From Immersiella caudata (lineage: Eukaryota; Ascomycota; Sordariomycetes; Sordariales; Lasiosphaeriaceae): DNA of 64,000 bases. The notes under the pieces were generated by a model. It saw only the letters and a program-made list of their open reading frames with translations. It searched no databases and had not been told where the DNA came from. How positions within the stretch are numbered: position 1 is the first letter of the stretch; each line of letters begins with the position of its first letter. This document shows positions 43,983-55,160 of the stretch, one piece after another. The position numbers and the translations under genes were made by a program. The stretch lies in the NCBI GenBank assembly GCA_030512335.1, contig JAULSU010000006.1, forward strand, positions 1,302,001 through 1,366,000, in the 5' to 3' direction.

Positions 43983-44570
43983 CGTGTATGGTGTTGTTCA
44001 GCCCATGGAATTCTGATGATGGTGCTGGACTAGGTGGTCTTCTGGATGTTGGAGAGCTTGGCCAGGAGTGACGTTGTCGCATAGCGTCGGGATTGAGAAC
44101 CCCTGTTGCATCACGTGCTCGGCTTGAAACAAAACACCGAGACCAATGGAACAAATTAGGTGGTGACAGATTTTGTTGTTGGAAGTTGCACTTCTTGACA
44201 CCATATCTCGCCCCGTTATATGCGTGGGAACAGACTAGAGAGTTTGGCATTCCCCGGTGGCTACCTTTGACGAGCAGAAACCGTTGCCAACTGTGAAATG
44301 CACCTGCCTCGCCAATCGCCGACAGCTCCCGACGTCCGATGTTGTGTCCGCTGACCATCGATCTTTGCGGATACCTACCATACGCTCACTCCATCTGACG
44401 TCCATCTACACAGGCTGTTATATAGTGCGGATTCAGCTCTGCTGCTCCGAGGCCAACACGAGTCAAGCCACCCGCCCAAAGACCCAGGCATCGGTGGAGC
44501 TCAAATTGATCAAAATTTGCGCCGCCATCAAGAGCACCCTTTACCCACAACCCACAACAACCAGTTCACA
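43983..44570. other. Promoter side of HMG-CoA lyase and upstream flank of tRNA-His
   Basis: About 590 bp without a supported gene. It must contain the HMG-CoA lyase promoter on the minus strand. Pol III upstream elements are internal to the tRNA, so nothing else can be called. Confidence 0.4.
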
Positions 44571-44656
44571 GGGCGACTAGTATAGTGGTCAGTACAGTTC
44601 GTTGTGGTTTCCAACCTCATTCCGAACAAACCCAGGTTCGATTCCTGGGTCGCCCA
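44571..44656 (+). tRNA. tRNA-His (GTG) with short intron
   Basis: The acceptor stem GGGCGAC pairs with GTCGCCC. The D arm contains TAGTATAGTGGTCAGTAC, an A-box-like sequence. The anticodon stem GTTCG pairs with CGAAC, and the loop reads TTGTGG with anticodon GTG. About 14-15 extra bases follow position 37, where nuclear tRNA introns sit. The T arm CCAGG-TTCGATT-CCTGG is the B box. The discriminator is A, normal for eukaryotic tRNA-His, and a T tract follows as the Pol III terminator. Confidence 0.88.
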
Positions 44657-46284
44657 TTTTTGCCTAGTTTGATCTAGGCACAATCAACTGTTGAGGTGGC
44701 TGGCTATGTAGTCCCCTTATCTGGTCGGAAGGATCGCACCAATCGGCTATCGCAGCTGGTTACCTGCGATTTGGATGGGAGCGCGACAGCCAAGGAGCAT
44801 GAACCGTTCTGTCTCCTTGAAACCTGCTGGACTCGAGCCGGTGCATCATGAACGGCGTGGACGCGAATCGAAAGCTGCGCAGCACGTTCTGAGAGCGACG
44901 CTACCTATTCGCGGGAAACTGTTTCAATCCTCCCACATCCAGGTCTGAAGCTCAACAGCCTGAGGTACATAGCTCAGGGATCGGACGGACGGGACAGGCA
45001 CAGCAGCTTCCCCACCATCGAACCCCGCATGTTTGGGCAGCACCTGAAGAGCCCAACGAACAAGAAACGCGTGTCGCGTGCCTCTCGTACGGAATTGCAA
45101 ACTTCAGCTGGCTGTTTCTCATCGAGAGTGATGAAGTCAATACGTTCACCTAACACGTCGAGCCCAGCAATCGGACAGGACGCGGCATCGAGAGCTGACA
45201 AACCAGACAAAACGCAAAGCACGCCTCGTTGGGGACCCCTATGAACCCCACTTTCGACCTCAATTCAGACCCTGGAAACTCACCAGCTCCAGGGAGGCGA
45301 TGCAGCCATCTTCGACATCTAACCCCCTTGCTTACACGGCCCTGGCCGGGGGACCGCTTCGAATGAATCTCGGTACTTGGACATCGGAAGCAACGGAATG
45401 GCGTCAGCGCCCGAATCCTTACGGGCGCTCTCCTGGTACAGGCTCCGCGCGACTTTTGTTGAGACCTCGCTAACCCAAGGCAGACTTTGGTTGACCATGT
45501 GCGGTATCAGCGGGGAGCTCAACGTACACCATGAACACCACCTGGGCGAGCCTCGTGTTTTGGCGGTTCAACCTTTTCGCGAGGGAGGGAGCCGACGAGG
45601 CTGTGTTGATCGCCCCAATCGCCAATCGAGACCCGACTGCTGCCCTCAAGCGCTCAGCAACAAGCTGTCTTCAGTGCGATCCCATCGGGAATTGACATCG
45701 CACGAGGCGGACTACAGCTTGACTCCCACGTCACAACAGTACGCGCCATCCGCATGCGCTGCCTCGGCCGCGGAGCGCAGACATGGCAGAGTGCCCGGAA
45801 GGTGTGCGGTGTCGCGGCAATGGGGTTGACTACTCTTCGTGGCGGTGAGCCATGGAAAGCTTTGTGTTGTCCTCTCTCAACCGAAACACGGCACCGAAGT
45901 GCCAACACGCACGTCAGATCGAGGTGTAGTGCCGGTGAGGGGCAACGCAGCACACAGCACACAAGTGGTGTGGAGTGGCGGTGTTGGAAACAGGGGGCCG
46001 AATTGGGCAGCAAAACAAACCACGCCTCTCTGCCGCTTTGGCTCGAGATTTCATCGCTGCGATAGAAAATCATCGCTGCGACGATTTTGCAATTTTGTCG
46101 CGGCGATTCTTTTCCCTATGCCAAGGGCTCCTGTTAATGATCATCCCCAGCTTCCGACTATGAGCCCTCTCCGCGCTCCTCTTCAACATCGCCTGGAGAG
46201 ACTGCACCAACGCAACAACGCGCCCGCCCACCCCGCGGTGAAGCTTCAGCGCCTGAAGACTCAGAGCTCGCGTTGCTCTGTTCC
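44657..46284. other. Gene-poor stretch between tRNA-His and a zinc-finger-like gene
   Basis: About 1.6 kb. Minus-strand open frames at 44974-45222 and 45319-45525 are flanked by plausible splice sites (for example GTGAGT...CATAG at about 45240-45285) and might be pieces of an unrecognised or decayed gene, but no family could be named and no full model built. Otherwise nothing. Confidence 0.35.
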
Positions 46285-47948
46285 ATGTCGTCTCTCCTCG
46301 CAAACGATCCTTATAAAGTATGTCGCGAGCTCAGGACCATGCACAAGCGGGCATTCTAACATGCGCAGCCCAAAATTCCGCCATCGAGACGCAAAAAAAC
46401 GCTAGGTTCGAAGCAGCCGGGAAGGGAGAAGTACCACATCCTTCGCCTTTGCGCCGACGACCCTGAGAACGACACGACAGCTGCAGAACTGATTGAACGA
46501 GCCAAGCGTCACTCCAGCGCTACTCACGATTCACACGTCAACACCGAGTCGCTGGTGGCGGAGTATTACATTGAGCGCACAGGGCAGAGGATCTCCAACG
46601 CTCTGCAAAGGCTGGAACTACGCGACGCCGAATCACCGGGCAGGTTAGGTGATAGAACACACCTTGACTGGGGCGTACCAGCGAAGCGGAGGAAGTACCA
46701 GGTGGACACCCCGTCGCAAACGATCAATGACCAAGCATCTCTCTGCTGGGCTCAACAGCCGACCTTCCGGGAAGAACAACGACGCCACGAAGGGTTCTAG
46801 AAATGCCAATGATGGCTCTCCTGACAAACAATTGGCGTGCCCCGTCCGTGCCGGGCGGCCGCATCACTACGCCAATGTCACAAGGCATTGCAAAGCGAGT
46901 CAAGTCTTCAGGGATGTGTCAAAGTTGATGTGAGCAAGACAACACATAGACTTTGGTCCGGAGCCCCCGCTAACGGTCTCGGTAGGGAACATATCGAGCG
47001 CGTTCACTCTCCTTTTCGCCGCTGCGGGCGATGCTGGAAGGACTTCCCAACTGCGACGCGCAGCTCTCTGGAGAGAGATATGCAGGCGCATGGCGAGGAC
47101 TGTTCGGGGAAAATACCCGACGAAAAGGAACAAGAGACCAGGCACACAGTCATACCGGAGGCCCAGTACAACCAGGTCCGCAACTGGTCAAAGGAGTCCA
47201 AAAAGCACTCCAAAGGCGACAAGGGCGGGGCCATCCTCCGCCATTACGGGGTTATCTGCGACATCATCAACTCTAAGCAGACACCCATCCTAGATACCCG
47301 TAAGCCACCGCAGCAGTTCGTCTGGTTTTCTTGGATCCTTGCTAACTCTGTTGACTAGAACAAGCACAGCCCATGTCCATTTGGGAGGGCTCTGCCGCCA
47401 CAACAAGTGGCCAGCCACGATCGCAAAGGCAGAGAGCAAGCAGCGCGGGGCCCGCTGGCAACTATCCGACATGGCAAACCCCATTGCTCACTATCGATCC
47501 ACCACCCAGCGGTGACGCTGTGGGCACCGGCTATGCCCAGTACTATGTGCACTGGGCAAGCCAAACCACCCGCAACCCGAGCGCATTTCTCAAGGCTGCC
47601 ACCACTAGCCCCTATTCCCTTGATGGTCCCCATTTACAACCTGAATACCGCAACTATGCCATTGACCAGTCACCCTTTTCCGCGTCTAGTTCTGGGCCAC
47701 CGTCAATGGCCCATTCGGACGGCTCCGCCAGCACTGGCTTCATCCCACCGCCAAGCATCCCTCTGCACTTTGTCCAACGTTTTGACATGGAAAATTCTGG
47801 GGATGGAACCAAGTTTATCAGCTGTATAGGCGACCATGGGTATGGAGATTCTTGGCCATACAGAGACAATGACGGTGGGTGCGAACCTGACATTCACTTG
47901 CATCAGTTCGCCGAGCCGTCTCTCAGCTATGGCCCTCCGCTTCCGTAG
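46285..47948 (+). CDS. Fungus-specific protein with degenerate C2H2-like fingers
   Basis: Five exons give 479 residues: 46285-46317, 46369-46643, 46702-46929, 46986-47299 and 47359-47948; all phases join, and most introns have good CTAAC branches. The protein starts MSSLLANDPYK-PKIPPSRRKK, with a basic N terminus. The central block LACPVRAGRPHHYANVTRHC, then DVSKLMEHIERVH, then RCGRCWKDF...H...C (C-x2-C-x18-H-x3-C) follows the layout of a large uncharacterised fungal family in which a FACPF...DVKQHxxRxH...CPRC segment forms atypical zinc fingers. The last exon is Ser/Pro/Gly-rich and likely disordered. Function unknown; a DNA- or RNA-binding role is only inference. It sits between two tRNA genes in an accessory-looking region and shares its finger segment with the gene at 58954-62471. 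Confidence 0.75.
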
Positions 47949-48329
47949 ATATCATGGCACAGATGGTAGCCAACCAACAAGCTGTCTTATTGAGCCTGTC
48001 TCTGAACGCTCAAGACCAGGTGGGCTTTGGAAGCGGTCGTTTTGGCACTGATGATGGATCCTGGCGGCCCTGAACAATACAACATGGCCATGCGGATAAT
48101 GTTCAATGTGTTATTTAGCAATATGTCGCATTCAATGATACTCCGTTATCAGATGTATATATCCTCGATATCTTTAGTGATCATCCAGCGCCGGCGCCGA
48201 TTGACCATGGTGCTCGGCCCTGGCCGAACCCCTGAGCGGAAAGCGTTGCCGCAAATGTGGGGTATGCGAGGCTCCCGCTGTCTAGGCCAAAATTAGTGGC
48301 AGAGCCTCCAACCAACAACCAATTAAACG

Positions 48330-48411
48330 GTTGTGTAGTGTAGCGGTTATCACTCCGGATTCTGATGTTTCAAAATTCCGGCAACCCCGGTTCGATTCCG
48401 GGCACGACCTA
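48330..48411 (+). tRNA. tRNA-Gln (CTG) with short intron
   Basis: The acceptor stem GGTTGTG pairs with CACGACC (one G-T pair). The D arm contains TAGTGTAGCGGTTATCAC. The anticodon stem CCGGA pairs with TCCGG, and the loop TTCTGA gives anticodon CTG. About 10-11 extra bases after A37 are the intron. The T arm is CCCGG-TTCGATT-CCGGG and the discriminator is T. A run of six T follows directly, as a Pol III terminator. Confidence 0.9.
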
Positions 48412-48984
48412 GTTTTTTGCATTTTCAACCTTCGCCACAGCATGTGGCACCTGCCAAACCACCCTCGCCAGTGAGCTCGACGCAGTCCTTTTGCTACTCG
48501 CCATGGCTGCAGCGCAGCATTCTAGGCTGCTGTGGCTTACCTCTTACGTCGGAAATATGCCCTTTTCTAAACTAGCACCTGGGTGCAAATGTGCTGCGGT
48601 AAGTATGTATTTTATACTCATGTGTATTTACATGCTGTGTGTTCTGTGTGAAGATAAATTTAAATAGGGTGTTTTAAATTGTATGTTAGCAAGCTTAGAC
48701 CCTTCGTTACGGAGATACCCCCCCCCCCCCATCCGTTACGGGAAAGTCTCCATAGTCTCTCCTTCTCCGTGAACACGATAGGCCAGCAAACAAAGGGAGA
48801 TGGATCAATGGCTCGAGACGCGCATTAAGTGCACCCACGCTATAGCAGGCGTCAGCTTCAACCTAGTACTGGGTGTAAGTGGCTACATTGACCGGCAGGC
48901 TCTAATTTGCGGACATTACTTAGGCATGCGCGCCCAGTGTCAATGGCTGGTGAAGCACGTGGACGCAGCGCGCGATGCGGCGGA
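48412..48984. other. Intergenic with a homopolymer C run
   Basis: About 570 bp downstream of tRNA-Gln; A/T-rich in the middle, with 13 consecutive C at about 48718-48730. No gene. Confidence 0.4.
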
Positions 48985-49270
48985 AATGGATGGAAGAACC
49001 TTCCACGTCTTAGTAGGTGAAACAGCCACCAGTCTTGCCCACCCACCCCACCGGTCCCCGATTAAGTCGAACGTGGCTTTCCAGCTTCTATCGCATGCCA
49101 TTAAAAATATCATCGGGCAGGGATTTGCTGCCGTGGTTGAAGACAAGCTTTTGAAGCCTCTCAGGCTGACTCGAACCGCTTTTGGTGGCAACTGTACATC
49201 CTATGGTAACTCATCTGCCGTGATCGCGCTGCTCCTACCTGAGCCTGGCCTATTTACTTGCTTCATTAGT
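48985..49270 (+). pseudogene. Relic of a beta-lactamase-like protein
   Basis: The segment SPIKSNVAFQLLSHAIKNII followed by GQGFAAVVEDKLLKPLRLTRTAFGG matches the stretch after the tyrosine motif of fungal beta-lactamase-family proteins, where PIYSNxAFQLLGYA...LxPLGLTRT is usual. The catalytic tyrosine of YSN reads as lysine here, no SxxK nucleophile is found upstream in frame, and the similarity stops after ~80 residues. A 258-residue open frame (48800-49576) surrounds it but the rest is unlike the family. I read it as a decayed fragment. It is a relative, not a copy, of the intact gene at 31721-33275. Confidence 0.55.
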
Positions 49271-49541
49271 CAGCAAGGAAACGGATATGTTAGGATCTAC
49301 TACCAGGGGAGATGCGGGTGCGGAACTCGGAGCGAAATGTGGATTGTTAAAAACAAAGCTGGACTAACAAACACGCGTGTCTCGACACACTCAGATTCAC
49401 GACGGTGCTCAAGCACAATTCAAGACCTTGATCCTAAGCGTCACTACAAGATCACATATCTACACTGTTTCCATAACGATAAAATGGAATGCCTCCCAGC
49501 CAGGACACTCTTCCCCCCAATCCAGGTTGATGAACGGCATG

Positions 49542-50579
49542 TCAGCTTCTGTCGCCTCCGACTTGGATGGAAATAGGGACAACACCGAGCACCCTCTCAA
49601 GGAGGTCCCTAACATCGATGTCGAGTATCTGAATCTCGCTGGCGTAGCGGGTGAGCTCACGGGATCGGCCGGCCGGCGTCTTGACGGCGCCGAGGAGGAA
49701 GAGAATGGACTTGAACAGGGGGCTCAGAATGAGCAGGAGCAGCTTGAGAATGAGCGCGAGCTCGCCTTCAATGAGCTTGAGGACATCTGTGGATCTCCAT
49801 CAATGGCCGTATCGTAGAGAGGAAGAAGAGGAAAACTCACCGGGCGAAACACCATCAACCAATTCGGAAACACAAGCCAAGACATCAGCAAGGATGAGCT
49901 TGATCTCGGTGAGCACCTCCAACACGGCCTTGGCATCTAGCTTGGTGACTTTTCCACGCTTGGAAACAAACGCAAGCAGAATGGGAACCACGTTGCTCAG
50001 GCTCATTTGCAGATGGTCTTTGAGGGCCTGGAGAGCCCTGAGCAAATCCTCCGCATCAATGGTGGTCGGCTCGGCAAGATCGGGGAAAGCCTCTGTTTAC
50101 CCTTGTGAGCGAATCTCTTTCTCCAATCATATCCGCAGTAACAGCGTACTGATAACCTCAACATCCCCCTCCAGAGGCTCCTTCACCTCGGCAACAACCA
50201 CAGCGGCCCTCGTGCATGCCTCCACAACAGCCGGGTCCCCATACTCAGCGGCGTCACGCTCAACTTCGAGGTTGATATTATTTCCAGAAATCGGCCCGTC
50301 GCCAGCTCCCTGCCGCGTAGAGTGCTTGTGCTCCTCATCTTCGTGGGCATCCTTGAGGTGCGTTGTCCGCCCCGAACTCGCGCTGAGGATGATCTCCTCA
50401 GACTCGTAGGAGCGTTCCTCGTGCGCAGGGAGCAAAACAGAGTGCGAACGTGATGAGGGACCGGCAGCGGAGTCGGAGTGCGCTAGGAGGGATGGCAAGG
50501 GGGGTTGACCAGTGTGGGGAGCTGCGGTGGCGCCTGTGGCGGTGGCGGTGGCGGCGGCGAGGATGAGGCAGAACTTCAT
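49542..50579 (-). CDS. Secreted or membrane-associated protein of unknown function
   Basis: Three exons, 50579-50150, 50092-49841 and 49786-49542, give 308 residues with consistent phases and GT-AG introns of 57 and 54 bp. The start MKFCLILAAATATATGATA is a signal peptide. Residues ~20-145 are acidic and Ser/His-rich. The second and third exons encode hydrophobic/amphipathic helices (DLLRALQALKDHLQMSLSNV, LDAKAVLEVLTEIKLILAD, LKLIEGELALILKLLLLILS, LFKSILFLLGAV) reminiscent of heptad-rich secreted fungal proteins; the LLLLIL stretch could be membrane-inserted. No known domain was recognised. Reading both splice joins restores one continuous frame to the TGA at 49542, which supports the model. 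Confidence 0.7.
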
Positions 50580-52288
50580 GGTCGGTTATTGATGAAGATG
50601 CAGATAGGCCAAAGGACGTGTGAGTCTTGTCGACAAATAAACGGTTGTAGTGGGCAAAAGAGCGACGGCGGTGAGCATGGCAAAATTCGAGTCGGACGGC
50701 GAAAGGGAAAACATCTTGACACAGGAGACTGGTATAATTAAGCATGGCCGAAGCGGCCTGGCGGTGAGGTAGGAGACGGCATATGGCGCCGTGATATCTG
50801 ATGATTCTGAAAGGCGATTGGACGCCCAGCGCCTCAAGTGAGGGATGTGGCACTTCTCGAGCTGAACCTCAATAGGGAACGCCAAGATGTTGGCCGCATC
50901 AATAAAGATGCTTCTGGCACTCCATGGCGGTGGCGTCCAGCGCCCTCTTTCCTTTTTTTAAGACAGCCTAGCTTTCTCGGGTAGTTGAGGCTGCGCCAGC
51001 TGATTACATCCAGTTTTCGATTTTTACCAGTCACATCCTCGCCTTTCCGTGCAGCTATGCTCTTCGCGTCCCGCATCTCCAAACCGCACGACGTCTTTCT
51101 ACCGTAGATCGTTTCACAACAGTCGACACAACAATCTTTTGTTTTTGGCAAGGGATCGAAATGGCGGTGGCTTTCCTTCCAGGCTTCAAGAAAGATGCGA
51201 GGTGTTGGGGGATCCGCCTGGGTGGGTTTGGGTGACGGAAGGTGTGACCTTCTCCATCCTCTCGAGGCCTGCGGTTCAGTAAATTACCGCTAAAAAAGCC
51301 CCCTTTTCACACGCCAGAAAGGCGCACCTCTCTTCTCTTTCGGCTCACGGTGAGCGAAAAACTCGGCGATATAACCATGCTGCTGCAGCCATAAATATTT
51401 TCCTAATCCGTTGAGGTGTGTGCGGTTTCGTGGTGTTTTTCTGCCATTCTCATCTTTTGGAAAAAAGCGACAATATGGAGGTTTCCTCGCGAGATTTGCG
51501 GTTCGACCTTAACCCTCCAGTGCGGCTTGTGCAGCTTGTGCAGATGGCTTGCAAGACTAATGCGGTACATTTCATGAGGTTCGGCCTTCCCAAGTCCCCA
51601 AACTCTGAACCGAAAATTTCGCGAGGCCTGAGAAGATCAGACCTGGAGGGGTCAGGAGATTGTTTATCGCAGTATCACATGGCGACGACTTCGCCGACTC
51701 GTTCGACACACGACGGTTCTTCGCCAAAACTTTCCCGACGTTGTTTCCGCTGGGGAGTAGAGGCCCGAAACAAGCAGAGAAGAACATTGAAGACGGGGCA
51801 GGAGGTGACATGTTGAGTGCGTGCGGACGCGGAGGGCCGTAGCGCGGAGTCTCGTCGCGACATGCTACGAAATATGAGGTTAGCAAGATGGGCTAGACCC
51901 GGTGATGCAGCGACACGGTGGCCACTACCCAACCACGCCTTTGCCTTTCTCGTCAAGACATGGCGTTTTATCAATACTCCTAAAACTGCCAAAACCACAG
52001 CATCTTTCAGGATCCTTACCAGTATTGGCAGATCCGCTTCGGGTTAGACAATGGCCAGCCGTGGCGCCACCCCCTGATATCACACAGATGGGGCGTCTTT
52101 TTTGGCGGTCCAATCTCCCAGACTCCCAAGAGCCACAGCGGAGGAGGTTCTGGGAGAAGGGATGTAAAGGCAGTGACTTTGTCGAAGCGGCCGACCGCGG
52201 TGTCTTCTCTCTGTCTTCACCCCTCTCTTCCGAATCGGTCGTTACATTCTCTTCCCAGTCGTTCGCTATACGCACAGGTTGTGCCACC
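50580..52288. other. Gene-poor stretch
   Basis: About 1.7 kb between divergent genes. Candidate frames around 51418-51886 on both strands have no family support. It should contain the promoters of the secreted protein (left) and of the glycosyltransferase (right). Confidence 0.4.
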
Positions 52289-53687
52289 ATGTTAGAGCCA
52301 AGATCCGGGAGGCTCTACGCCAGTGCCGTTGCCCGATGGCAACGGTCCCGCCACCTTCGAACGGTCACTTGGCTCTTGTTTTTCTTCCTTGTCATCTCCT
52401 TCCTCAACCAGTGCCGTCTCCGGCTGGCAGTCTCAGACGCATTTCATTCTCCGGGCTGGAAAAATGTCGGCACCAGCGCCGGGCCTGTCCAAGACCATGA
52501 CGCCTTTGATATCACGAATCAGGCCGCATCCATGGAAGCCGCCGGCAACAGCACCCTGGGTTTCAACAAGATCGTCTTTATCAACGTGAAGAAACGATAC
52601 GATCGCGAGGACGCCATGGCCATTCAGGCGTACCTCGCAGGCTTGGACATCGAGGACTACCCAGCCGTCACGCCCGACATGATCATCTCGGCCGGCATGC
52701 CACCGAGCCACAGGATCAACGCCTTCAAGTCAGCGGGCATCCGCGGATGCTATCGCGCACACGCAAACGTATAAAACTCTCTTTCCCTTTTTCCCTCCCT
52801 CATTTTTTAACCAAGTAAACCACCAAACTAATATATACTAGGTCTGGTCCGAAATGGTCCGCAAAAGGAGCCCTCCGGTGCTTATCATGGAGTCCGACGC
52901 AGCCTGGGACATCAACCTCCGGCCAATCATGAGCGACATCAACAAGCAGTTTGTTAAATTCCTGCACAAGATCAACTCAACCTCCTTACCCGATCCGAGC
53001 TACGCGGGGCGATTCCACTCATCATCATCATCATCATCATCATCAGAAAACACCAAGCCAAGCAAACCCGTCTACGACCGCTCCGACCCCTGGCTCTCCT
53101 CCCACTGGGACCTCTTCTCCTTTGGTCAATGCCGCGAAGGCCACCAAGATCACGACATCAAGCTGGAATGGCCAGCAGTGCACCCACCAGCAGGAAAATT
53201 TAGCTACTACGGCACACCACTGAACAAGACGCGGGTGCTCCGCAAATCCGGCGGGATCATCTGCCTAACCGCTTACGCAGTGTCCCACCAAGGGGCGGCC
53301 AAGCTGCTGCTGCGGCACGCACTGGACCTAGACAACCCGGTGGACGTGCTGATGCAGCGGATGGTCATGTCACGGGACGTCGTGGCGTACAGTGTAAACC
53401 CGCCGGTGGTGGCGCAGTGGGCGTATCGCGATGGCATAGGCATGGCCGAGCGGGGGTCGCAGAGCGACGTCAACATTGACCAGAACGGCGGGTACCAGGA
53501 CACGCCAGAGAATGCCACGATGAATGGCTGGAAGGAGGTCCAGCATACAGGCACCGTCTGGAAAGCGAGGAAGGGGTGGTATAATGACGGCTTGTTCGAG
53601 AATATGGCTTTGGCTGTTGCGTGGAAGAATATTATGCCTCAGGGTGCTGAGCTGAGGAGGAGCATGCGGAATCCGCCGAAGAAATAG
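52289..53687 (+). CDS. GT25-family glycosyltransferase, type II membrane protein
   Basis: Exons 52289-52768 and 52842-53687 (73 bp GTATAA...TAG intron) give 441 residues. The ATG is in a CCACCATG context. A short basic tail and one transmembrane segment (TVTWLLFFFLVISFL, about residues 31-48) give a type II, Golgi-like topology. GT25 (PF01755) features: KIVFINVKKRYDRE at the start of the catalytic domain, GCYRAHANVWSEMV across the splice junction, LIMESDAAWD as the DxD-like metal/nucleotide-sugar site, and GIICLTAYAVSHQGAAKLL before DNPVDVLMQRM. A nine-Ser run encoded by (TCA)9 at 53019-53045 lies in a surface loop. Members add galactosyl or glucosyl groups; the acceptor in fungi is unclear. 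Confidence 0.88.
53019..53045 (+). repeat. (TCA)9 coding microsatellite
   Basis: Nine perfect TCA codons give a poly-Ser run inside the glycosyltransferase. Confidence 0.9.
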
Positions 53688-54868
53688 AATCTGTGGAAGG
53701 AAAGAGATGGGGATGAAAGGGACAGTACATGTACTTTAGCATTGCTGCTAGAGTGTCGCGGCCTTCCCTGTCGAGTTAGGCGGCATCCGGTATAGCAATT
53801 AACCCTTGTAAGCTCTACATTGCTCTTTTACGTTTTACTATCCGGCTATTTTCACACCTCTTTTATTTTACCATGTCACCAAGTTAAACATACCTTTTGA
53901 GTGAAGCATGCATTGTTATAAGGTGGAGTGTTGTCACCAAGTGAAGGAATGTTATCAAATGAGAATCTCATCAAATGGAGCATAATTGTCAAAAAACTAC
54001 CCACTGCGCCGATGAAAGGGCGAGGGGGGGGGGGCTGGGGAATCCAATTGCTTCTTTGGTCCTAGTAGTTCACTGTATCTGGCACACCCCCTCAGCTCTA
54101 ATAAACATCTTTTGAGGATCTAGGGCTTGAAAAAATGGTAAAGAAGCTTTGCTTAATTTTTCCATGACAATCGCAGCCATGGCTAACTCTCACTTGGGAG
54201 ATTGCAAAGATCGAGGCCGAGAGTCGCGAACGAATTGTCTATATGCAACGCTACAAGAACATGCATATCACCATGTACAGCCTCCTCCAGGAACACCCCC
54301 ACTGCCTGCTCTCGGACATGGGCTAAATGCTCTCGGATTTACGGCCTGCGACAGGTCCGATCGGCAACAGTAGAGTTGATGGAGATGCCGTTGGTTTTAT
54401 GCTGATAACACTGCGGAGTGTAGAAGGAGATGGTTCAAGGGACGCAGTGAGATGAAATAGGAACTATAGAAACGATAAAGTTCTCAAGTGTTCCTATCAG
54501 CACTCGATTGGATCGGGTTGGTGAAGGAAGCGCGAGGGAGAGGTACTTGTTTTGAGCCCACCAGCGCGTCCCATGGGCTGAACTCTGATGCCGCTTATCT
54601 TTTGTCTGATGGCGTTTTTCGCCCGGCCTGGCGGGGCGGGGCGAATCAACTAGTGAGAGAGTTCCGTACATTGGGGGGGGGGGGGGTCATACTTCACTTT
54701 GGCAAGGGTAGGAGATTGTAGGGGAGCAAGTGCAGGGTACGTTGAGTTCAGTCCCCCTGTTTCAGCTTACCTTTGTAAGCGCACCCACCGACTTCAAACT
54801 ACCATTTCACCACCATTCAATTCTAATCCTTCTGATATTTTCCACAATTATTTTCAATTTGATTTAAG
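53688..54868. other. AT-richer intergenic with G homopolymers
   Basis: About 1.2 kb without a gene. The part at 53800-54200 is richer in A/T than its surroundings. G runs of about 11 and 14 occur near 54024 and 54673. The right end leads into a transposase relic. Confidence 0.4.
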
Positions 54869-55160
54869 ATGCCGTGGGACGAAGCAGATATGCGTCAGGC
54901 GTGTTTGCAGGTGCGAAACGGTGGCGGAGTCAGGAAGGCTGCACACGACTTCAGAATTCCATACTCTACCCTCTGTAGCCGATTAGATTCTTTTCTAGGC
55001 CACTCTTTAGGGACGGCTCCTACACACTCGCAGATCAGGGAGCCAGCACGGCGAATATTTAGTAAACGAGGAGACGGCCGTCAACCAGTCTTAAAGACTT
55101 GGAGGCTAAAAAGGATTAACACTACACGCCTTAACTACGCGACAGAGAAGGCTATTTAGC
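54869..55160 (+). pseudogene. N-terminal relic of a pogo/Fot1-type transposase
   Basis: The 96-residue frame starts MPWDEADMRQACLQVRNGGG, continues VRKAAHDFRIPYSTLCSRLD (a psq-type helix-turn-helix, as in DDE_1 transposases) and then GTAPTHSQIREPARRIFSKRGD, matching the CENP-B-type second HTH, usually LGxPPTHAQIRxFAxRIL. It ends at TAG after ATEKAI and no DDE catalytic domain follows. No terminal inverted repeats could be identified by eye. It is a truncated, probably ancient element fragment. Confidence 0.65.

Noticed and set aside
44974..45525. Two minus-strand coding-like pieces with a plausible intron between them
   Set aside because: No recognisable domain, and the frames could not be joined to a start and a stop with confidence. 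Left as unannotated.
51418..51886. Opposing 132- and 104-residue frames
   Set aside because: No recognisable domain, no splice-supported extension, and each is the shadow of the other.
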